From: Paraburkholderia tropica
Lineage (GTDB): Bacteria > Pseudomonadota > Gammaproteobacteria > Burkholderiales > Burkholderiaceae
Reading direction: 5' to 3'
Assembly (NCBI RefSeq): GCF_914484835.1
Contig: NZ_CAJZAR010000056.1
Coordinates: forward strand, 44,177-108,176
DNA length: 64,000 nt
Part shown: positions 9,391 to 19,078 of the stretch, piece by piece
Position numbering within the stretch: the first letter of the stretch is position 1
Layout: the number at the start of each line of letters is the position of its first letter
Program-made: the position numbers and the translations under genes
The notes under the pieces: model-generated
The model's input: only the letters and a program-made list of their open reading frames with translations
The model's database searches: none
Told to the model about the DNA's origin: nothing

Positions 9391-10101
9391 TCAGACGCGT
9401 CCGTTCACCGGAATCGACGCGCCCGTCACGGCGCGCGCATCGGCGGACAGCAGGAACGCGATCACGGCCGCGATCTCGTCGGCCTGCACCCAGCGCGTGA
9501 AATCGGCGTCGGGCATATCGGCGCGATTCTGCGGCGTGTCGATGATGCTCGGCAGGATCGCGTTCACCGTCACGCCCTTGTCCTTGAGTTCCTCGGCGAG
9601 CGCTTCGGTCAGGCGCGCCACGCCCGCCTTCGACGCCGCGTAGGCGCCCATCCCCAGCCCCGCCTTCAGCCCCGCGCCCGCGCCGATATTGACGATGCGC
9701 CCCGCGCCGCGCACGAGCAGATGCGGCAGCGCGGCCTTCGACGCGTTCAGCGCCGTCTTCACGTTCAGATCGAACATCAGGTCCCAGGTGCGGGCGTCGC
9801 CGTCCGCGATGGTTTCCCAGCGGAACGCGCCCGCGATGTTGACGAGCGCATCGAGGCCGCCAAGCGTCTGATGTGCCGCGTCGAGTCCCTTGCGCGCGGC
9901 CTCGGGATCGACGAGATCGACACCGCCCAGCGGCACGGCGTTCGCCAGCGTGTCGGGCCACGCCGAACCTTGCGGCGCGTCGCCTCGTCCGATCAGCGCC
10001 ACGCGTGCGCCGCGCGCCGCGAAATACGCGGCCGTCGCCATGCCGAGGTTGCCGAAGCCGCCCGTGATCGCCACGGCCATTCCGTTCATCGAATTTTCCA
10101 T
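9391..10101 (-). CDS. SDR family oxidoreductase, catalytic Ser apparently replaced
   Basis: 236 residues; ATG 10101 lies behind AGGAAA. A Rossmann fold is evident: GGFGNLG cofactor loop at 14-20, NIAG at about 88-91 and the YAASK active-site pair (Tyr154, Lys158). The position 13 residues before Tyr154, normally the catalytic Ser, is Ala141 (NIGAGAG). The residue order otherwise matches FabG-like 3-oxoacyl reductases. The enzyme is either altered in activity or uses another residue. The gene is monocistronic and its substrate is unknown. Confidence 0.88.
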   Translation of the reverse strand: MENSMNGMAVAITGGFGNLGMATAAYFAARGARVALIGRGDAPQGSAWPDTLANAVPLGGVDLVDPEAARKGLDAAHQTLGGLDALVNIAGAFRWETIADGDARTWDLMFDLNVKTALNASKAALPHLLVRGAGRIVNIGAGAGLKAGLGMGAYAASKAGVARLTEALAEELKDKGVTVNAILPSIIDTPQNRADMPDADFTRWVQADEIAAVIAFLLSADARAVTGASIPVNGRV

Positions 10102-10288
10102 TGTGCTTTCCTGCGAGTGATGCGCCGGGACGCGCGCGATTGCTTCAGCGATGCGTCCGTATGGCGGTTGCCTGCCTGTTTGATGCGGCGGCGTTCGGCG
10201 GCCTGGCGTGCCTCGCCGCCGCGTGCCGACACGTTAACCGAGCGCGCTTGCGGCGGCAACTTCGCGCGGCGCTCAGACGTTCAGACGC

Positions 10289-11197
10289 TCAAGCATCCGT
10301 GCGCACCGTCGCGAGCGTGCGCTTGCGCAGATCCTCGGTCGTTTCGCCCTCGCCATTCGCGCGCCAGCCCGGCGGCAGAAACACGTGACGCAAGGCGGTC
10401 CAACAATCCGGCGCGGCGGCGATATCGCGCGCGAGGCTCGCCCAGTGCTCGAACTCGACGACCAGTGGATTGCGCGAACGCGTCGGCGTCACGAGGCCGT
10501 AGCGGCACGGCTCCTCGGCGCGCTCCGCCACGTAGGTGCCGAACAGCCGGTCGAACACGACCAGCACGCCGCCGTAATTCGCATCGAGGTAATCGACGTT
10601 CGACGCATGATGCACGCGATGCGCGGACGGCGTATTGAACACGTACTCGAGCCAGCCGAGCTTGGGCATCCACGTGTTATGCAGCCAGAACTGATAGAGC
10701 AGATTGAACGAGAGAATCGCGAAGACGATTTCCGGGCGCACGCCGAGCCAGACGAGCGGCGCGAAGAACATCGCCGGACCCGTGAGCTTGCCGGTCCAGC
10801 CGAGCCGGTACGCGGACGAGAGCGTGAGCTGGTTCGGCGAATGATGGACCGCGTGCGTGGCCCAGAAGAAACGAATGCGATGCGAGGCGCGGTGATACCA
10901 GTAGTAGCAGAACTCCTGGCCGATGAACACGAACAGCGCGAGCGTGACGTTGTCGATGCTGAGCGTGAAGATGCGATGCTCCCAGGCGAAATGGAAGATC
11001 GGTGCCGAGAGAGAAATCGGCAGGAATGCGAACAGTTTGCGTCCGACGAGATCGGCGAGCGAGATCCCCACTTCGCTCCAGTCGAAACGTTCGGCGCCAG
11101 GCTGACGTTGTTTGAACGTGAGCACGGCAGCTTCGATCATCGACGCGGCGACGATGAACAGGGTGACGTAAAGCGCGATTTTTCCAGTGGCAAGCAT
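10289..11197 (-). CDS. Sterol desaturase / fatty acid hydroxylase family membrane protein
   Basis: 302 residues from ATG 11197, where the hydrophobic N-terminus begins; the frame upstream of it is Arg/Pro-rich and not protein-like. The protein is multi-membrane-spanning and has the three histidine boxes of the di-iron hydroxylase superfamily: HRASH, HAVHHSP and HRVHH. These bind two irons and hydroxylate or desaturate lipid-like substrates in the inner membrane. The C-terminal 60 residues are hydrophilic. The substrate is not determinable. Confidence 0.9.
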   Translation of the reverse strand: MLATGKIALYVTLFIVAASMIEAAVLTFKQRQPGAERFDWSEVGISLADLVGRKLFAFLPISLSAPIFHFAWEHRIFTLSIDNVTLALFVFIGQEFCYYWYHRASHRIRFFWATHAVHHSPNQLTLSSAYRLGWTGKLTGPAMFFAPLVWLGVRPEIVFAILSFNLLYQFWLHNTWMPKLGWLEYVFNTPSAHRVHHASNVDYLDANYGGVLVVFDRLFGTYVAERAEEPCRYGLVTPTRSRNPLVVEFEHWASLARDIAAAPDCWTALRHVFLPPGWRANGEGETTEDLRKRTLATVRTDA

Positions 11198-11592
11198 GAT
11201 GGGCGACGGCCTCTTTGCGCGGTTGGGCGCGATGCGGTGCGGTGCGGTTGAGAAGCGACGCGTCGGGTGCAGAAGATTTCGCGGGGCGCGTCGGATGAAC
11301 GGCACTGTAGTGGCGCGCCGCGCGAAACACCACGCGCGAATTATGTCGCCGCATGTCATGGCCCTTTTCCTGCGGCCCGCGCCCTGCCCGGCCGCGCCCG
11401 CCGCACCTGGCGCGCAGGCGCTGCGCGGGTCCGCCATGTAACACGGCGACATGGTTTTCAACGCGACTTGCGCGAAGCCCCGCCCTATAGTTCGTTCCGC
11501 TGACACGCCACGAACGTGCTGCAACGAAGCCCCGGCACCACCGGCGGATTCGTCCCCCGCCCACCGCGCCACCCGCACCGCAAGGAACCTCG
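11198..11592. other. Intergenic region between divergent genes, about 395 bases
   Basis: No gene is supported here. It should carry the promoters of the minus-strand hydroxylase gene and the plus-strand YXWGXW protein gene. The frames that cross it are Arg/Ala/Pro-rich shadows. Confidence 0.5.
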
Positions 11593-12609
11593 ATGAACAA
11601 GCTCACTCTCGCCGTCGCCGCCACGCTGATCGGCCTCGCCAGCGCCCCCGCCTGCGCGGGCTGGTCCGGCCACGGCACCGCCTACACGCCGCACGGCACC
11701 TACAGCGGCGCGCACGCCGGCTCGTGCGGCGGCGGGAGCTGCTCGCATGCGGGCGGCGTGGTCGGTCCGTGGGGCGGGCTCGCCACCAACACGGGCACGG
11801 TCACGCGCACCGCGCCGGGCCAGTTCTCGAACAGCGGCACGGCGGTCGGCCCGAACGGCCGGTCGGTGCAGCACTCGGGCGACACGAGCTGCGCGGGCGG
11901 CACCTGCTCGCACACCGGCTCGATGACCGGCGAGGACGGCCGCAGCGCCTCGACCTCGGGCAGCGTAACGCGCACGGCGCCGGGCCAGTATTCGTCGACG
12001 GGGACCGTGACGGCCGCGAACGGCAACAGCGTGAGCCACAACGCCTCGACGAGCTGCGCGGGCAATACCTGCTCGCGTTCGGGCACGGCGACCGGCTCGA
12101 ACGGCGACAGCGTCACGCATTCGGGCAGCGCCACACGCGTCGCGCCCGGCGTCGTGACCACCTCGGGCGGCAGCACGGTCGTCCACGGCGGCACGGTAAG
12201 CACGGGCGGCACGACGGTCGTGCATGGCAGCACGGTGGCGGTCGGCGCAACGGTGGCCGTGGTCCCCGCACCCGCGCCGGTTCCTGTCGTCGTGCCCGCG
12301 CCGGTCGTCGTGACGCCGCCGCCCCCGCCGCCGGGCGCCACGGTCTACGTCGCGCCCGCTCCGGTACCCGCGCCGAAGACCGTCTATGTCGCGCCGCCGC
12401 CGCCGAAAACCGTCTACGTCGCGCCGCCCGCGCCGAAGGTCGTGTACGTCGCGCCGCCGCCGCCCAAGGTCGTCTACGTGGCGCGTCCGTTGCCGCGCGC
12501 GGTCTATGTCGCGCCGCGTCCGGTCTACGTCGCGCCCGCGCCGCGCGCCGCCATCTGGGTCCCCGCACATTGGGCCCGCGGCGTCTGGGTGCCCGCGCAC
12601 TGGGCTTAA
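11593..12609 (+). CDS. Exported low-complexity protein with VYVAPPPPK repeats and a YXWGXW-like end
   Basis: 338 residues; AAGGAAC lies before ATG 11593. The signal peptide ends PACA-GW near residue 22. The mature part has roughly 44-residue Gly/Ser/Thr-rich repeats, each with a paired-Cys motif (SCAGGTCSHTGS-type) and a TRTAPGQ motif. A Pro/Val region of VYVAPPPPKT units follows, and the end (WVPAHWARGVWVPAHWA) resembles YXWGXW repeats. It is likely periplasmic or surface-located. The function is unknown. Conserved Cys pairs in every repeat suggest disulfides. Confidence 0.8.
   Translation: MNKLTLAVAATLIGLASAPACAGWSGHGTAYTPHGTYSGAHAGSCGGGSCSHAGGVVGPWGGLATNTGTVTRTAPGQFSNSGTAVGPNGRSVQHSGDTSCAGGTCSHTGSMTGEDGRSASTSGSVTRTAPGQYSSTGTVTAANGNSVSHNASTSCAGNTCSRSGTATGSNGDSVTHSGSATRVAPGVVTTSGGSTVVHGGTVSTGGTTVVHGSTVAVGATVAVVPAPAPVPVVVPAPVVVTPPPPPPGATVYVAPAPVPAPKTVYVAPPPPKTVYVAPPAPKVVYVAPPPPKVVYVARPLPRAVYVAPRPVYVAPAPRAAIWVPAHWARGVWVPAHWA
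12343..12534 (+). repeat. In-frame tandem repeats encoding VYVAPPPPK units
   Basis: About eight units of roughly 24-30 bases (gtctacgtcgcgccgccgcc-like), coding VYVAPAP/VYVAPPPPK variants. Repeat number may vary between strains through slippage. Confidence 0.7.
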
Positions 12610-12700
12610 GTCCTTAATCCGCCGACGTTTTCAATCGATTTCCCCACACCGCGTTTCAACCTCGCCGGCGCGCCGCGTCGGCTACCTCACGGAGTTCAGC

Positions 12701-13021
12701 ATGAAGAAGATGATTGCCGCCCTGGTTTTGTGTATCGTTTCAGCAGCGGTCAGCGTGCCGGCCACGGCCCTCGCGCAAGCAACGGCCACGCCGCCGGGCG
12801 CGACCAACAACGGACGGCTCGAACGCGCGATGGCGCAGTTGCCCACGCGTTTCGCCCACGCGAACACGAGCGGCGACGGCAAGCTCACGCGCGCCCAGGC
12901 GCAAAGCGGCATGCCGATGGTCGCGCAGCACTTCGACGAAATCGACGCGCAGCACAACGGCTACGTCACGCTCGCGCAGATCGAGGATTTCATGCGCGAA
13001 CGCGCGGCGGCGGTCCGCTGA
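12701..13021 (+). CDS. Small exported EF-hand protein
   Basis: 106 residues from ATG 12701. The signal peptide (MKKMIAALVLCIVSAAVSVP) is cleaved near ALA-QA. Two EF-hand-like loops follow: NTSGDGKLTRAQ and DAQHNGYVTLAQ. The first keeps N-x-S-x-D-G and the second D-x-x-x-N-G, so Ca2+ binding is plausible but weak in the second. It lies 37 bases before a two-component operon and could be a calcium-responsive periplasmic partner of that sensor; this is inference from position only. Confidence 0.82.
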   Translation: MKKMIAALVLCIVSAAVSVPATALAQATATPPGATNNGRLERAMAQLPTRFAHANTSGDGKLTRAQAQSGMPMVAQHFDEIDAQHNGYVTLAQIEDFMRERAAAVR

Positions 13022-13058
13022 CGCGCCCCACAATCTCTACCCCCGCCGGAGGCGGCCG

Positions 13059-13772
13059 ATGGAGCAGGCAAACCGGATCATCGTGCTCGACGACGAAGCC
13101 GAGCTGCGCAACATGCTGCAGCGCTTCCTGAGCGGACATGGCTTCGAGGTGCGCGCCGTCGCCGACGGCAAGCGCCTCGACCGCCTGCTGCAACGCGAGC
13201 CCTACGACCTGCTCGTGCTCGACCTGATGATGGAGCCGGAAGACGGCCTGAGCGTCTGCCGCCGTCTGCGCGCCGAAGGCCACACCTTGCCGATCCTGAT
13301 GCTCACCGCGAAAGGCGACGCCGCCGACAAGGTCATCGGCCTCGAAACGGGCGCCGACGACTATCTCGCCAAACCCTTTCTGCCCGACGAACTCGTCGCG
13401 CGCGTGAAGGCGCTGCTGCGCCGCCAGAAGATGGCGTCGGGCGAGCCCACGGTCACCACGCAGCGGCTGCGTTTCGGCGACTTCACGTTCGACGTGGGCC
13501 AGCAGACGCTCATGCGCGACGGCGTGCCGATCGAAGTTCACTCTGCGCAGATGCTGTTGCTGCACGCGCTAGGCTCGTCGCCGAATCGCGCCGTGAGCCG
13601 CGAAAACCTGCTCGCGCGCGCCCGCGGACGCGATCACAACGCGCTCGACCGCAGCGTCGACGTGCAGATCCTGCGGCTGCGCCAGATCGTCGAGGACGAT
13701 CCTGCCAAGCCGCGTTTCATCAAGACCGTGTGGGGCATCGGCTATATGCTGGTGGCCGGCGTCGACACCTGA
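13059..13772 (+). CDS. OmpR-family response regulator
   Basis: 237 residues; ATG 13059 sits eight bases after GGAGG. The receiver domain has the acidic pair LDDE (10-13), phospho-acceptor Asp55 in LVLDLMM and the KPF lysine motif near 105. The C-terminal winged-helix domain (RENLLARARGRDHNALDRSV) is of OmpR/PhoB type. The next gene, ten bases downstream, is its histidine kinase. Likely targets are envelope genes, perhaps including the EF-hand gene just upstream. Confidence 0.94.
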   Translation: MEQANRIIVLDDEAELRNMLQRFLSGHGFEVRAVADGKRLDRLLQREPYDLLVLDLMMEPEDGLSVCRRLRAEGHTLPILMLTAKGDAADKVIGLETGADDYLAKPFLPDELVARVKALLRRQKMASGEPTVTTQRLRFGDFTFDVGQQTLMRDGVPIEVHSAQMLLLHALGSSPNRAVSRENLLARARGRDHNALDRSVDVQILRLRQIVEDDPAKPRFIKTVWGIGYMLVAGVDT

Positions 13773-13782
13773 CGCGCCGCGC

Positions 13783-15150
13783 ATGCGTGCTCCCGTCCAA
13801 CGTCGGCGCTGGCTGCCGCGCTCGCTGCTCTCACGCAACATCGTGCTGCTGGTGGTGCTCGTCGCGCTCACGCAGGCGTGTTCGCTGAGCGCGCTGCTCC
13901 ACTTCGTGCAGCGCCCGCGCATCGAGCGCGCGTCGATCATTTTCGCGGACTATGTGCGCCTGCTCGACAGCCTGCTCGCCGCCATGCCGCCCGACGAAGG
14001 CCGCGCGGCCGCCGCGCGCATGAACGCGCATCGCAGCGCGCCCGCCGCAAGCACGGCGATGCCCGCGATCAATCCGCTGCGCTTTTTCAAAACGTGGCAG
14101 CGCGACGTGTTTATCCGCGCGCTCACGCGCGATCTGCCCGCCGACATGCCCGTGCGCTGGGAAACCACGGACGAAGAACGCCTCTGGATACGCCTGCACG
14201 CGGCGGGCGAACCGGTCTGGATCGCGCTGCCGATGACCGCCGACGCGCAGGCGAGCGGCATTACCACGGCGGTCATTCTCTCGATTGGCCTCGCGCTGCT
14301 CGCGGGCTTGACGGGCTGGCTGATCCAGCTGCACCTGAACCGGCCGCTCGCCGATCTCGCCGACGCGGCCCGGCGCGTGAGCGCCGGCGACGCGCCCGCG
14401 CCGCTGCCGACCGACGGCCCCACCGAAATCGCCGAAGTCAGCCGCGCCTTCAATCAGATGACCGACGCGCTCAAGCAGGCGGAAGCCACGCGCGCGCTGA
14501 TGCTCGCGGGCGTCTCGCACGACATCCGCACGCCGCTCACGAAGCTGCGGCTCGCGATTGCGATGGCCTTGCCGCGCGGCACCAACGACAGCCTCGTGGC
14601 GTCGTCAGAAGGCTATCTCGACCATATCGACACGATCCTCCAGCAGTTCATGGACTACGCGGGCAGCGGCGAGCGCGAGGCGCCGCAAACGGGCGATCTC
14701 AACGCGCTCGCGGGCCAGCTCGTCGCCGACTTCACGGGGCTCGGGCACGAATTCGATTTCGAGGAAGGCGCGTTGCCGCCGTTCGCGTTCCGCCCCGTCG
14801 CCGTCATGCGCGTGCTGATGAACCTGATGCAGAACGCGGTGGTCTATGGGCGCGTGGGTCTGCTCGTGCGCACCTGGCGCGACGGCAACGACGCCTGCGT
14901 GACGATCGGCGATCGCGGCAACAGCATTCGCGCGGCCGATCTCGAACGCCTCAAATTGCCGTTCAGCCGGGGCGACAACGCCCGTACGCATTCGGGCGGC
15001 ACCGGCCTCGGGCTCGCGATCGTCGAACGCATCGCGCGTCTGCACGGCGGTTCGCTAACCTTTCACGATCGCGCGGGCGGCGGCCTCGAAGCCGTCGTGC
15101 GGCTGCCGCTGAACCCTCAGACGAATCCCCTCCCCGCCGTGCGCGGCTGA
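13783..15150 (+). CDS. EnvZ-like sensor histidine kinase
   Basis: 455 residues. There are two TM helices (about 21-43, and 161-183: TAVILSIGLALLAGLTGWLI) around a periplasmic domain of about 115 residues. A HAMP domain (LNRPLADLADAARRVSAGD) follows, then HisKA with VSHDIRTPLTKLRLA (His near 246), N-box (LMNLMQNAVVYG) and G2 (GGTGLGLAIVERIA). The architecture and the VSHDxRTPLT motif match the EnvZ/OmpR family. It is cotranscribed with the regulator. Confidence 0.93.
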   Translation: MRAPVQRRRWLPRSLLSRNIVLLVVLVALTQACSLSALLHFVQRPRIERASIIFADYVRLLDSLLAAMPPDEGRAAAARMNAHRSAPAASTAMPAINPLRFFKTWQRDVFIRALTRDLPADMPVRWETTDEERLWIRLHAAGEPVWIALPMTADAQASGITTAVILSIGLALLAGLTGWLIQLHLNRPLADLADAARRVSAGDAPAPLPTDGPTEIAEVSRAFNQMTDALKQAEATRALMLAGVSHDIRTPLTKLRLAIAMALPRGTNDSLVASSEGYLDHIDTILQQFMDYAGSGEREAPQTGDLNALAGQLVADFTGLGHEFDFEEGALPPFAFRPVAVMRVLMNLMQNAVVYGRVGLLVRTWRDGNDACVTIGDRGNSIRAADLERLKLPFSRGDNARTHSGGTGLGLAIVERIARLHGGSLTFHDRAGGGLEAVVRLPLNPQTNPLPAVRG

Positions 15151-15398
15151 CCCTCGCGGGTGACATAGATCGACATAATTTGCGCGTGGCGTCCGCACGC
15201 GCCTTTGCCCATACTTGCACCTGTGCACTGAAGGACGCATCGAACCGCAAGACACGCAACACACCGCGCGCGGAACACGATGCCCTGCCAGCGCTACCGA
15301 AGCATTTCCCGAAGTATCTCCGATAGTTCGCCATCCTGATCAAATTCGCGAGTATCGGACCTCTCACGCAATGAAGCACTCAGGCAACGGACATCGAT

Positions 15399-16160
15399 AT
15401 GAGCACCCTCTTTATCTCCCTCGTCAACAAGACCAAGCGCCTCGCGGGCGCCGTGCTGCTCGCCGGCTCGCTGTTCGCCTCGGGCTGCGCCTCGGCGGCT
15501 ACGGCATTGCAGGCAGCGGGGCCGCTGCCGCAAGTGCATGCGGATGTGATCTACGTCTCGGCGTTCGAGATTTCGCCCGATCTCGTGAAGCTCGACGGCG
15601 GCATGGCGCAGAAGCTCAAGTCGATGGCGAGCGGCGAATCGTCGGCGCAAGCGCAGCAACAGACGGCGCTCGAAGCACGCGAAGCGCTCGCTGACGAAAT
15701 CGTCGCCGAGCTGCGCAAAGAAGGCTTGAACGCCGTGCGCGTCGATGGCCCGGTGCCCGCCGGACGCAACGCGATCGTCGTGGAAGGCCGCATCGACACC
15801 ATCGACGCGGGCAGCCGTCGCCGCCGTGTGTTGATCGGCCTCGGCGCGGGCAAGAGCGAAGTCGGCGCCACGATCGCGCTCTCGTTCGTGCCGGCCAACG
15901 GCGCGCCGCAAGCGCTCACGACGTTCGAAGCGAAGGCCGACAGCGGCCATATGCCTGGCGTCGCCGAAACGGCGGGCGTGGGCGCGGCCGCAGGCCATGT
16001 GGCGGTCTCGGCGGCGGCAGCCGGCGGCTTGCACGGCGCGTCGGAAGCCAGGCACGACACCGTGACCTCGGACGCCGACAAGCTTGCACGTTCGATCGCG
16101 AAGCAACTGGGTCAGGCCGCGCAGGAGAATGGGTGGATGCCGGTTAGCAAGGCAAGCTGA
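15399..16160 (+). CDS. DUF4410 domain lipoprotein
   Basis: 253 residues. The signal region contains LAGSLFASGC (lipobox, Cys near 30). The body (VIYVSAFEISPDLVKLDGG ... EIVAELRKEGLNAVRVDG ... VEGRIDTIDAGSRRRRVLIGLGAGKSEVGA) matches DUF4410, an envelope lipoprotein family of unknown function common in Burkholderiales. It ends 12 bases before a strong bidirectional terminator. Confidence 0.82.
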   Translation: MSTLFISLVNKTKRLAGAVLLAGSLFASGCASAATALQAAGPLPQVHADVIYVSAFEISPDLVKLDGGMAQKLKSMASGESSAQAQQQTALEAREALADEIVAELRKEGLNAVRVDGPVPAGRNAIVVEGRIDTIDAGSRRRRVLIGLGAGKSEVGATIALSFVPANGAPQALTTFEAKADSGHMPGVAETAGVGAAAGHVAVSAAAAGGLHGASEARHDTVTSDADKLARSIAKQLGQAAQENGWMPVSKAS

Positions 16161-16171
16161 ACACGTCGGTG

Positions 16172-16210
16172 AAAAAAAAAGACGGCGGCGCTTTGATGCG
16201 CCGCCGTTTT
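16172..16210. terminator. Bidirectional intrinsic terminator
   Basis: A run of A (16172-16180), a perfect 10-bp stem acggcggcgc (16182-16191) / gcgccgccgt (16198-16207) with a six-base loop, then a T-run. It sits between the convergent DUF4410 and D-lactate dehydrogenase genes and can serve both. Confidence 0.92.
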
Positions 16211-16213
16211 GGC

Positions 16214-17962
16214 TTATTCAGCCTGCTCGCGATAATGCGCGAATTTCGACGTCTGCCCAATGCCGGGATTGAAGCAGTTGCACGGATCGAGTGCTTCGTA
16301 AAACGCCTTGAGCGCGGGCTTCGCGTGATAAAGATGCCCGACGTTGTGCTCCGCCGGATATTCAGCGCCGCGTTTGTCGAGCAGTTTCCACATCTCATGT
16401 TCGAGCGCGAGGCAGTCGTTACCTTTGCGCACGATATAGTCCTGATGGAACACGTGGCAGAGAAAATGCCCGTAATACAGCTTGATGGCGATAGGCTTCT
16501 CGACGTTCGGGGGCAATGTCTCGAACCAGTCGCGATCGTTACGGCGCAAGGCAATATCGAGCGCGACGATATCCTCGACCTCCTCGCCATGCACCGCGCG
16601 ATAACGCACGGCCGCGCCCGCCGCCGCAAAACGATGCAGAAACGCCTTGCTGCCTTCTTCATCGGTGCATTCGAAGAAATCACCGCTCATGTCCGCGAAA
16701 TAGCGCTGCAAATACGCGCGCGTTTCATCGACGGTGTCGGCCGACACCTTCAGCATCAAATGATGCTCGTAACGCTGGCGATAGTCCTTGAGGCGCGCGG
16801 GCAGATGGCTCGGAAACAGGCGGCTCAGCGCCTGCATCACGCGGTCGGTGAAATGCGCGGGCAGAAAGCCGAGCCGCTCGAAGAACGCATCGCAACGGCT
16901 CTTGAACGCGAACAGCCCCGGCAAGCGCTGCGTGCCGAGATGCTGGATCATGAGGAACATATCTTTGCCGTAACGCTCGGCGATATCGAAAGCGTCTCGA
17001 TGCAGATACTCGCCTGCAATCGGCAGATTCGACAATTCCGTGAGCAGATAACGGCGCACATCGGTCAGTTCGGACGTTGCATTGGTGCCGATATAAAACA
17101 CCTTCGCGCCCTTCTCGATGGGAAATGTGTCGAGGCGCACCGCGAACACCATGACCTTGCCCGCCGATCCCGACGCTTCATGCAAGCGCAGCGGATCGGC
17201 GTTATAGCGCGCAGGCGTATCGGCGTTCACGTCGCGCACGTGTTCGGCGTAGTGGCGGTCCGAGGCCGCGCCCGCGTCGTGGCGAATATCGGCTTCGGGC
17301 AGGTCGCCGCGATCGAGACGCGCGAGGATCTGCTCCGGCGTGTCGCCCAGCGCGATACCCAGATGGTTCACGAGGCTCAGCCTGCCTTGCGCGTCCACCT
17401 GCGCATACACGCTCATTTCCGTGTACGCGGGACCGCGCCGCACCAGCGAGCCGCCTGAGTTGTTGCAAACGCCGCCCATCACCGAAGCGCCGATGCACGA
17501 CGAGCCGATCACCGAATGCGGCTCGCGGCCGAGCGGCTTGAGCGTCTGTTCGAGTTGATCGAGCGTCGAGCCAGGCAGGCAAACGACCTGCTTGCCGCCG
17601 TCGATCACATAAACCTTGCGCATACGCGTCATGCTGACGATCACGACATCGCGATCGTAGTCGTCGCCGTCGGGCGTCGAGCCGCCCGTCAAGCCGGTAT
17701 TCGATGCCTGCGAAATCACGATCGCATTCGCGGCTACACAGGCTTGCAGCACCTGCCATTGCTCGACGAGCGAGCCGGGCCGCACCACCGCCGCCACCTT
17801 GCCCTGGCCGAAGCGGAATCCCGTGCGATAGCGGCGCGTGGCTTCGTCGCCGGTCAGCACAGCGTCGCGGCCAACGAGCGATTGCAGTGCGGCGATCAGC
17901 GCGGGACGGCCTGCTGCGCGCGGCGCGTGGGACGAGACCGGGGACGGAGAAACGGTGGACAT
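16214..17962 (-). CDS. dld: FAD-dependent, quinone-linked D-lactate dehydrogenase
   Basis: 582 residues. ATG 17962 was chosen for the AGGAG just upstream and the loss of protein-like sequence beyond it. The PCMH-type FAD-binding domain includes SQASNTGLTGGSTPDG and GSSCIGASVMGGVCNNSGG. The C-terminal membrane-binding part (HHLMLKVSADTVDETRAYLQ ... KLYYGHFLCHVFHQDYIV ... DPCNCFNPGIGQTSKF) matches E. coli Dld. It oxidises D-lactate to pyruvate and reduces quinone at the inner membrane. A LysR regulator gene lies 147 bases upstream on the same strand. Confidence 0.95.
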   Translation of the reverse strand: MSTVSPSPVSSHAPRAAGRPALIAALQSLVGRDAVLTGDEATRRYRTGFRFGQGKVAAVVRPGSLVEQWQVLQACVAANAIVISQASNTGLTGGSTPDGDDYDRDVVIVSMTRMRKVYVIDGGKQVVCLPGSTLDQLEQTLKPLGREPHSVIGSSCIGASVMGGVCNNSGGSLVRRGPAYTEMSVYAQVDAQGRLSLVNHLGIALGDTPEQILARLDRGDLPEADIRHDAGAASDRHYAEHVRDVNADTPARYNADPLRLHEASGSAGKVMVFAVRLDTFPIEKGAKVFYIGTNATSELTDVRRYLLTELSNLPIAGEYLHRDAFDIAERYGKDMFLMIQHLGTQRLPGLFAFKSRCDAFFERLGFLPAHFTDRVMQALSRLFPSHLPARLKDYRQRYEHHLMLKVSADTVDETRAYLQRYFADMSGDFFECTDEEGSKAFLHRFAAAGAAVRYRAVHGEEVEDIVALDIALRRNDRDWFETLPPNVEKPIAIKLYYGHFLCHVFHQDYIVRKGNDCLALEHEMWKLLDKRGAEYPAEHNVGHLYHAKPALKAFYEALDPCNCFNPGIGQTSKFAHYREQAE

Positions 17963-18109
17963 GCGAAAAACTCCTGGATCGAAGGGCGAAAACACACTCG
18001 ACATGGGGCTTTCGCAACGCTTGCAAGAATAAGGGCGCGCGCCACCGCCGTCCAATATCGGAAGCCCACTCGATCAAGACGAAAAAGATATAGATCGGTT
18101 TGCGACGCT

Positions 18110-19000
18110 TCAGGCCTGGCGCGACGCCTCGCGCACGATGCGCACGAAGTTCTGCACGGTGGGCGCCTTCTCGCGCGGCCGATAGACGAGCGCGATGGTC
18201 GTATGCAGCGAGCCGCCCTTGAGCGCGTGATAGGTCACGCCCTTCGCCTGGATCTGCCGCATCGAGGACGGAATCAGCGTGACGCCGAAGCCCGCCGCCG
18301 CCATGTTCACGGTCGAGGAAATCTGCGGGGACTCCATGCTGATGACCGGATTGAAACCCGCCGCGTGACACGCGCTGATGATCGAATCGTAGAGATCGGG
18401 GCCGATGGGACGTGGAAACAGAATGAGCGGATCGCCTGCGAGATCGGCCAGATCGATGCTGCGGCGGCGCGCGTAACGGTGGCGCGGCGGCAGCACGGCG
18501 AGCACGTCTTCTTCGACCAGCGTCTGCGTGGCGAGGCCGCGGCAGTCGAGCGGCAGGCGGACAAAAGCCGCGTCCACTTTCGCGTCGTTCACGCGTTCGA
18601 GCAGCACGGAACTATTGCTTTCTTCGCAGCCGATCGTCACGCCGGGCCACGCGCTGCGAAAGCGCTGCAACACCGTCGCCACCAACGGATGAAACACCGT
18701 CGAACCCGCGAATCCCAGGATCAGCCGACCGCTTTCGCCGCGCCCGGCGTTCTGCGCCTCGGCGAGCGCGAGGTCCGCGTCTTCGACGATCCGTTGCGAG
18801 CGCACGCGAAACAGCCGCCCCGCTTCGGTCAATTCCACGCGCCGCGAATGGCGAATAAACAGCCGCGTGCCGAGTTCCTTTTCCAGCTTGAGGATTTGCT
18901 GGCTCAACGGCGGCTGGGCGATGCCGAGCGCGTTCGCGGCCTCGCTGAAGTGCAGATGCTCGGCGACCGCGAGAAAATAGCGTAGCTGACGCAGTTCCAT
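18110..19000 (-). CDS. LysR-family transcriptional regulator
   Basis: 296 residues. The N-terminal HTH (MELRQLRYFLAVAEHLHFSE ... LGIAQPPLSQQILKLEKELG) is typical of LysR; residues 90-296 form the effector-binding domain. It lies upstream of dld in the same direction, so it may control dld and itself, though LysR targets are more often divergent. Inducer unknown; D-lactate is a reasonable guess from position. Confidence 0.93.
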   Translation of the reverse strand: MELRQLRYFLAVAEHLHFSEAANALGIAQPPLSQQILKLEKELGTRLFIRHSRRVELTEAGRLFRVRSQRIVEDADLALAEAQNAGRGESGRLILGFAGSTVFHPLVATVLQRFRSAWPGVTIGCEESNSSVLLERVNDAKVDAAFVRLPLDCRGLATQTLVEEDVLAVLPPRHRYARRRSIDLADLAGDPLILFPRPIGPDLYDSIISACHAAGFNPVISMESPQISSTVNMAAAGFGVTLIPSSMRQIQAKGVTYHALKGGSLHTTIALVYRPREKAPTVQNFVRIVREASRQA

Positions 19001-19078
19001 ATCTTTTTCGTCTAGATCCGATCCGCGCAGTGTGGATCAGATCGGCGCGCGCGTCCATTACGCCAAATGGCGGATGCC

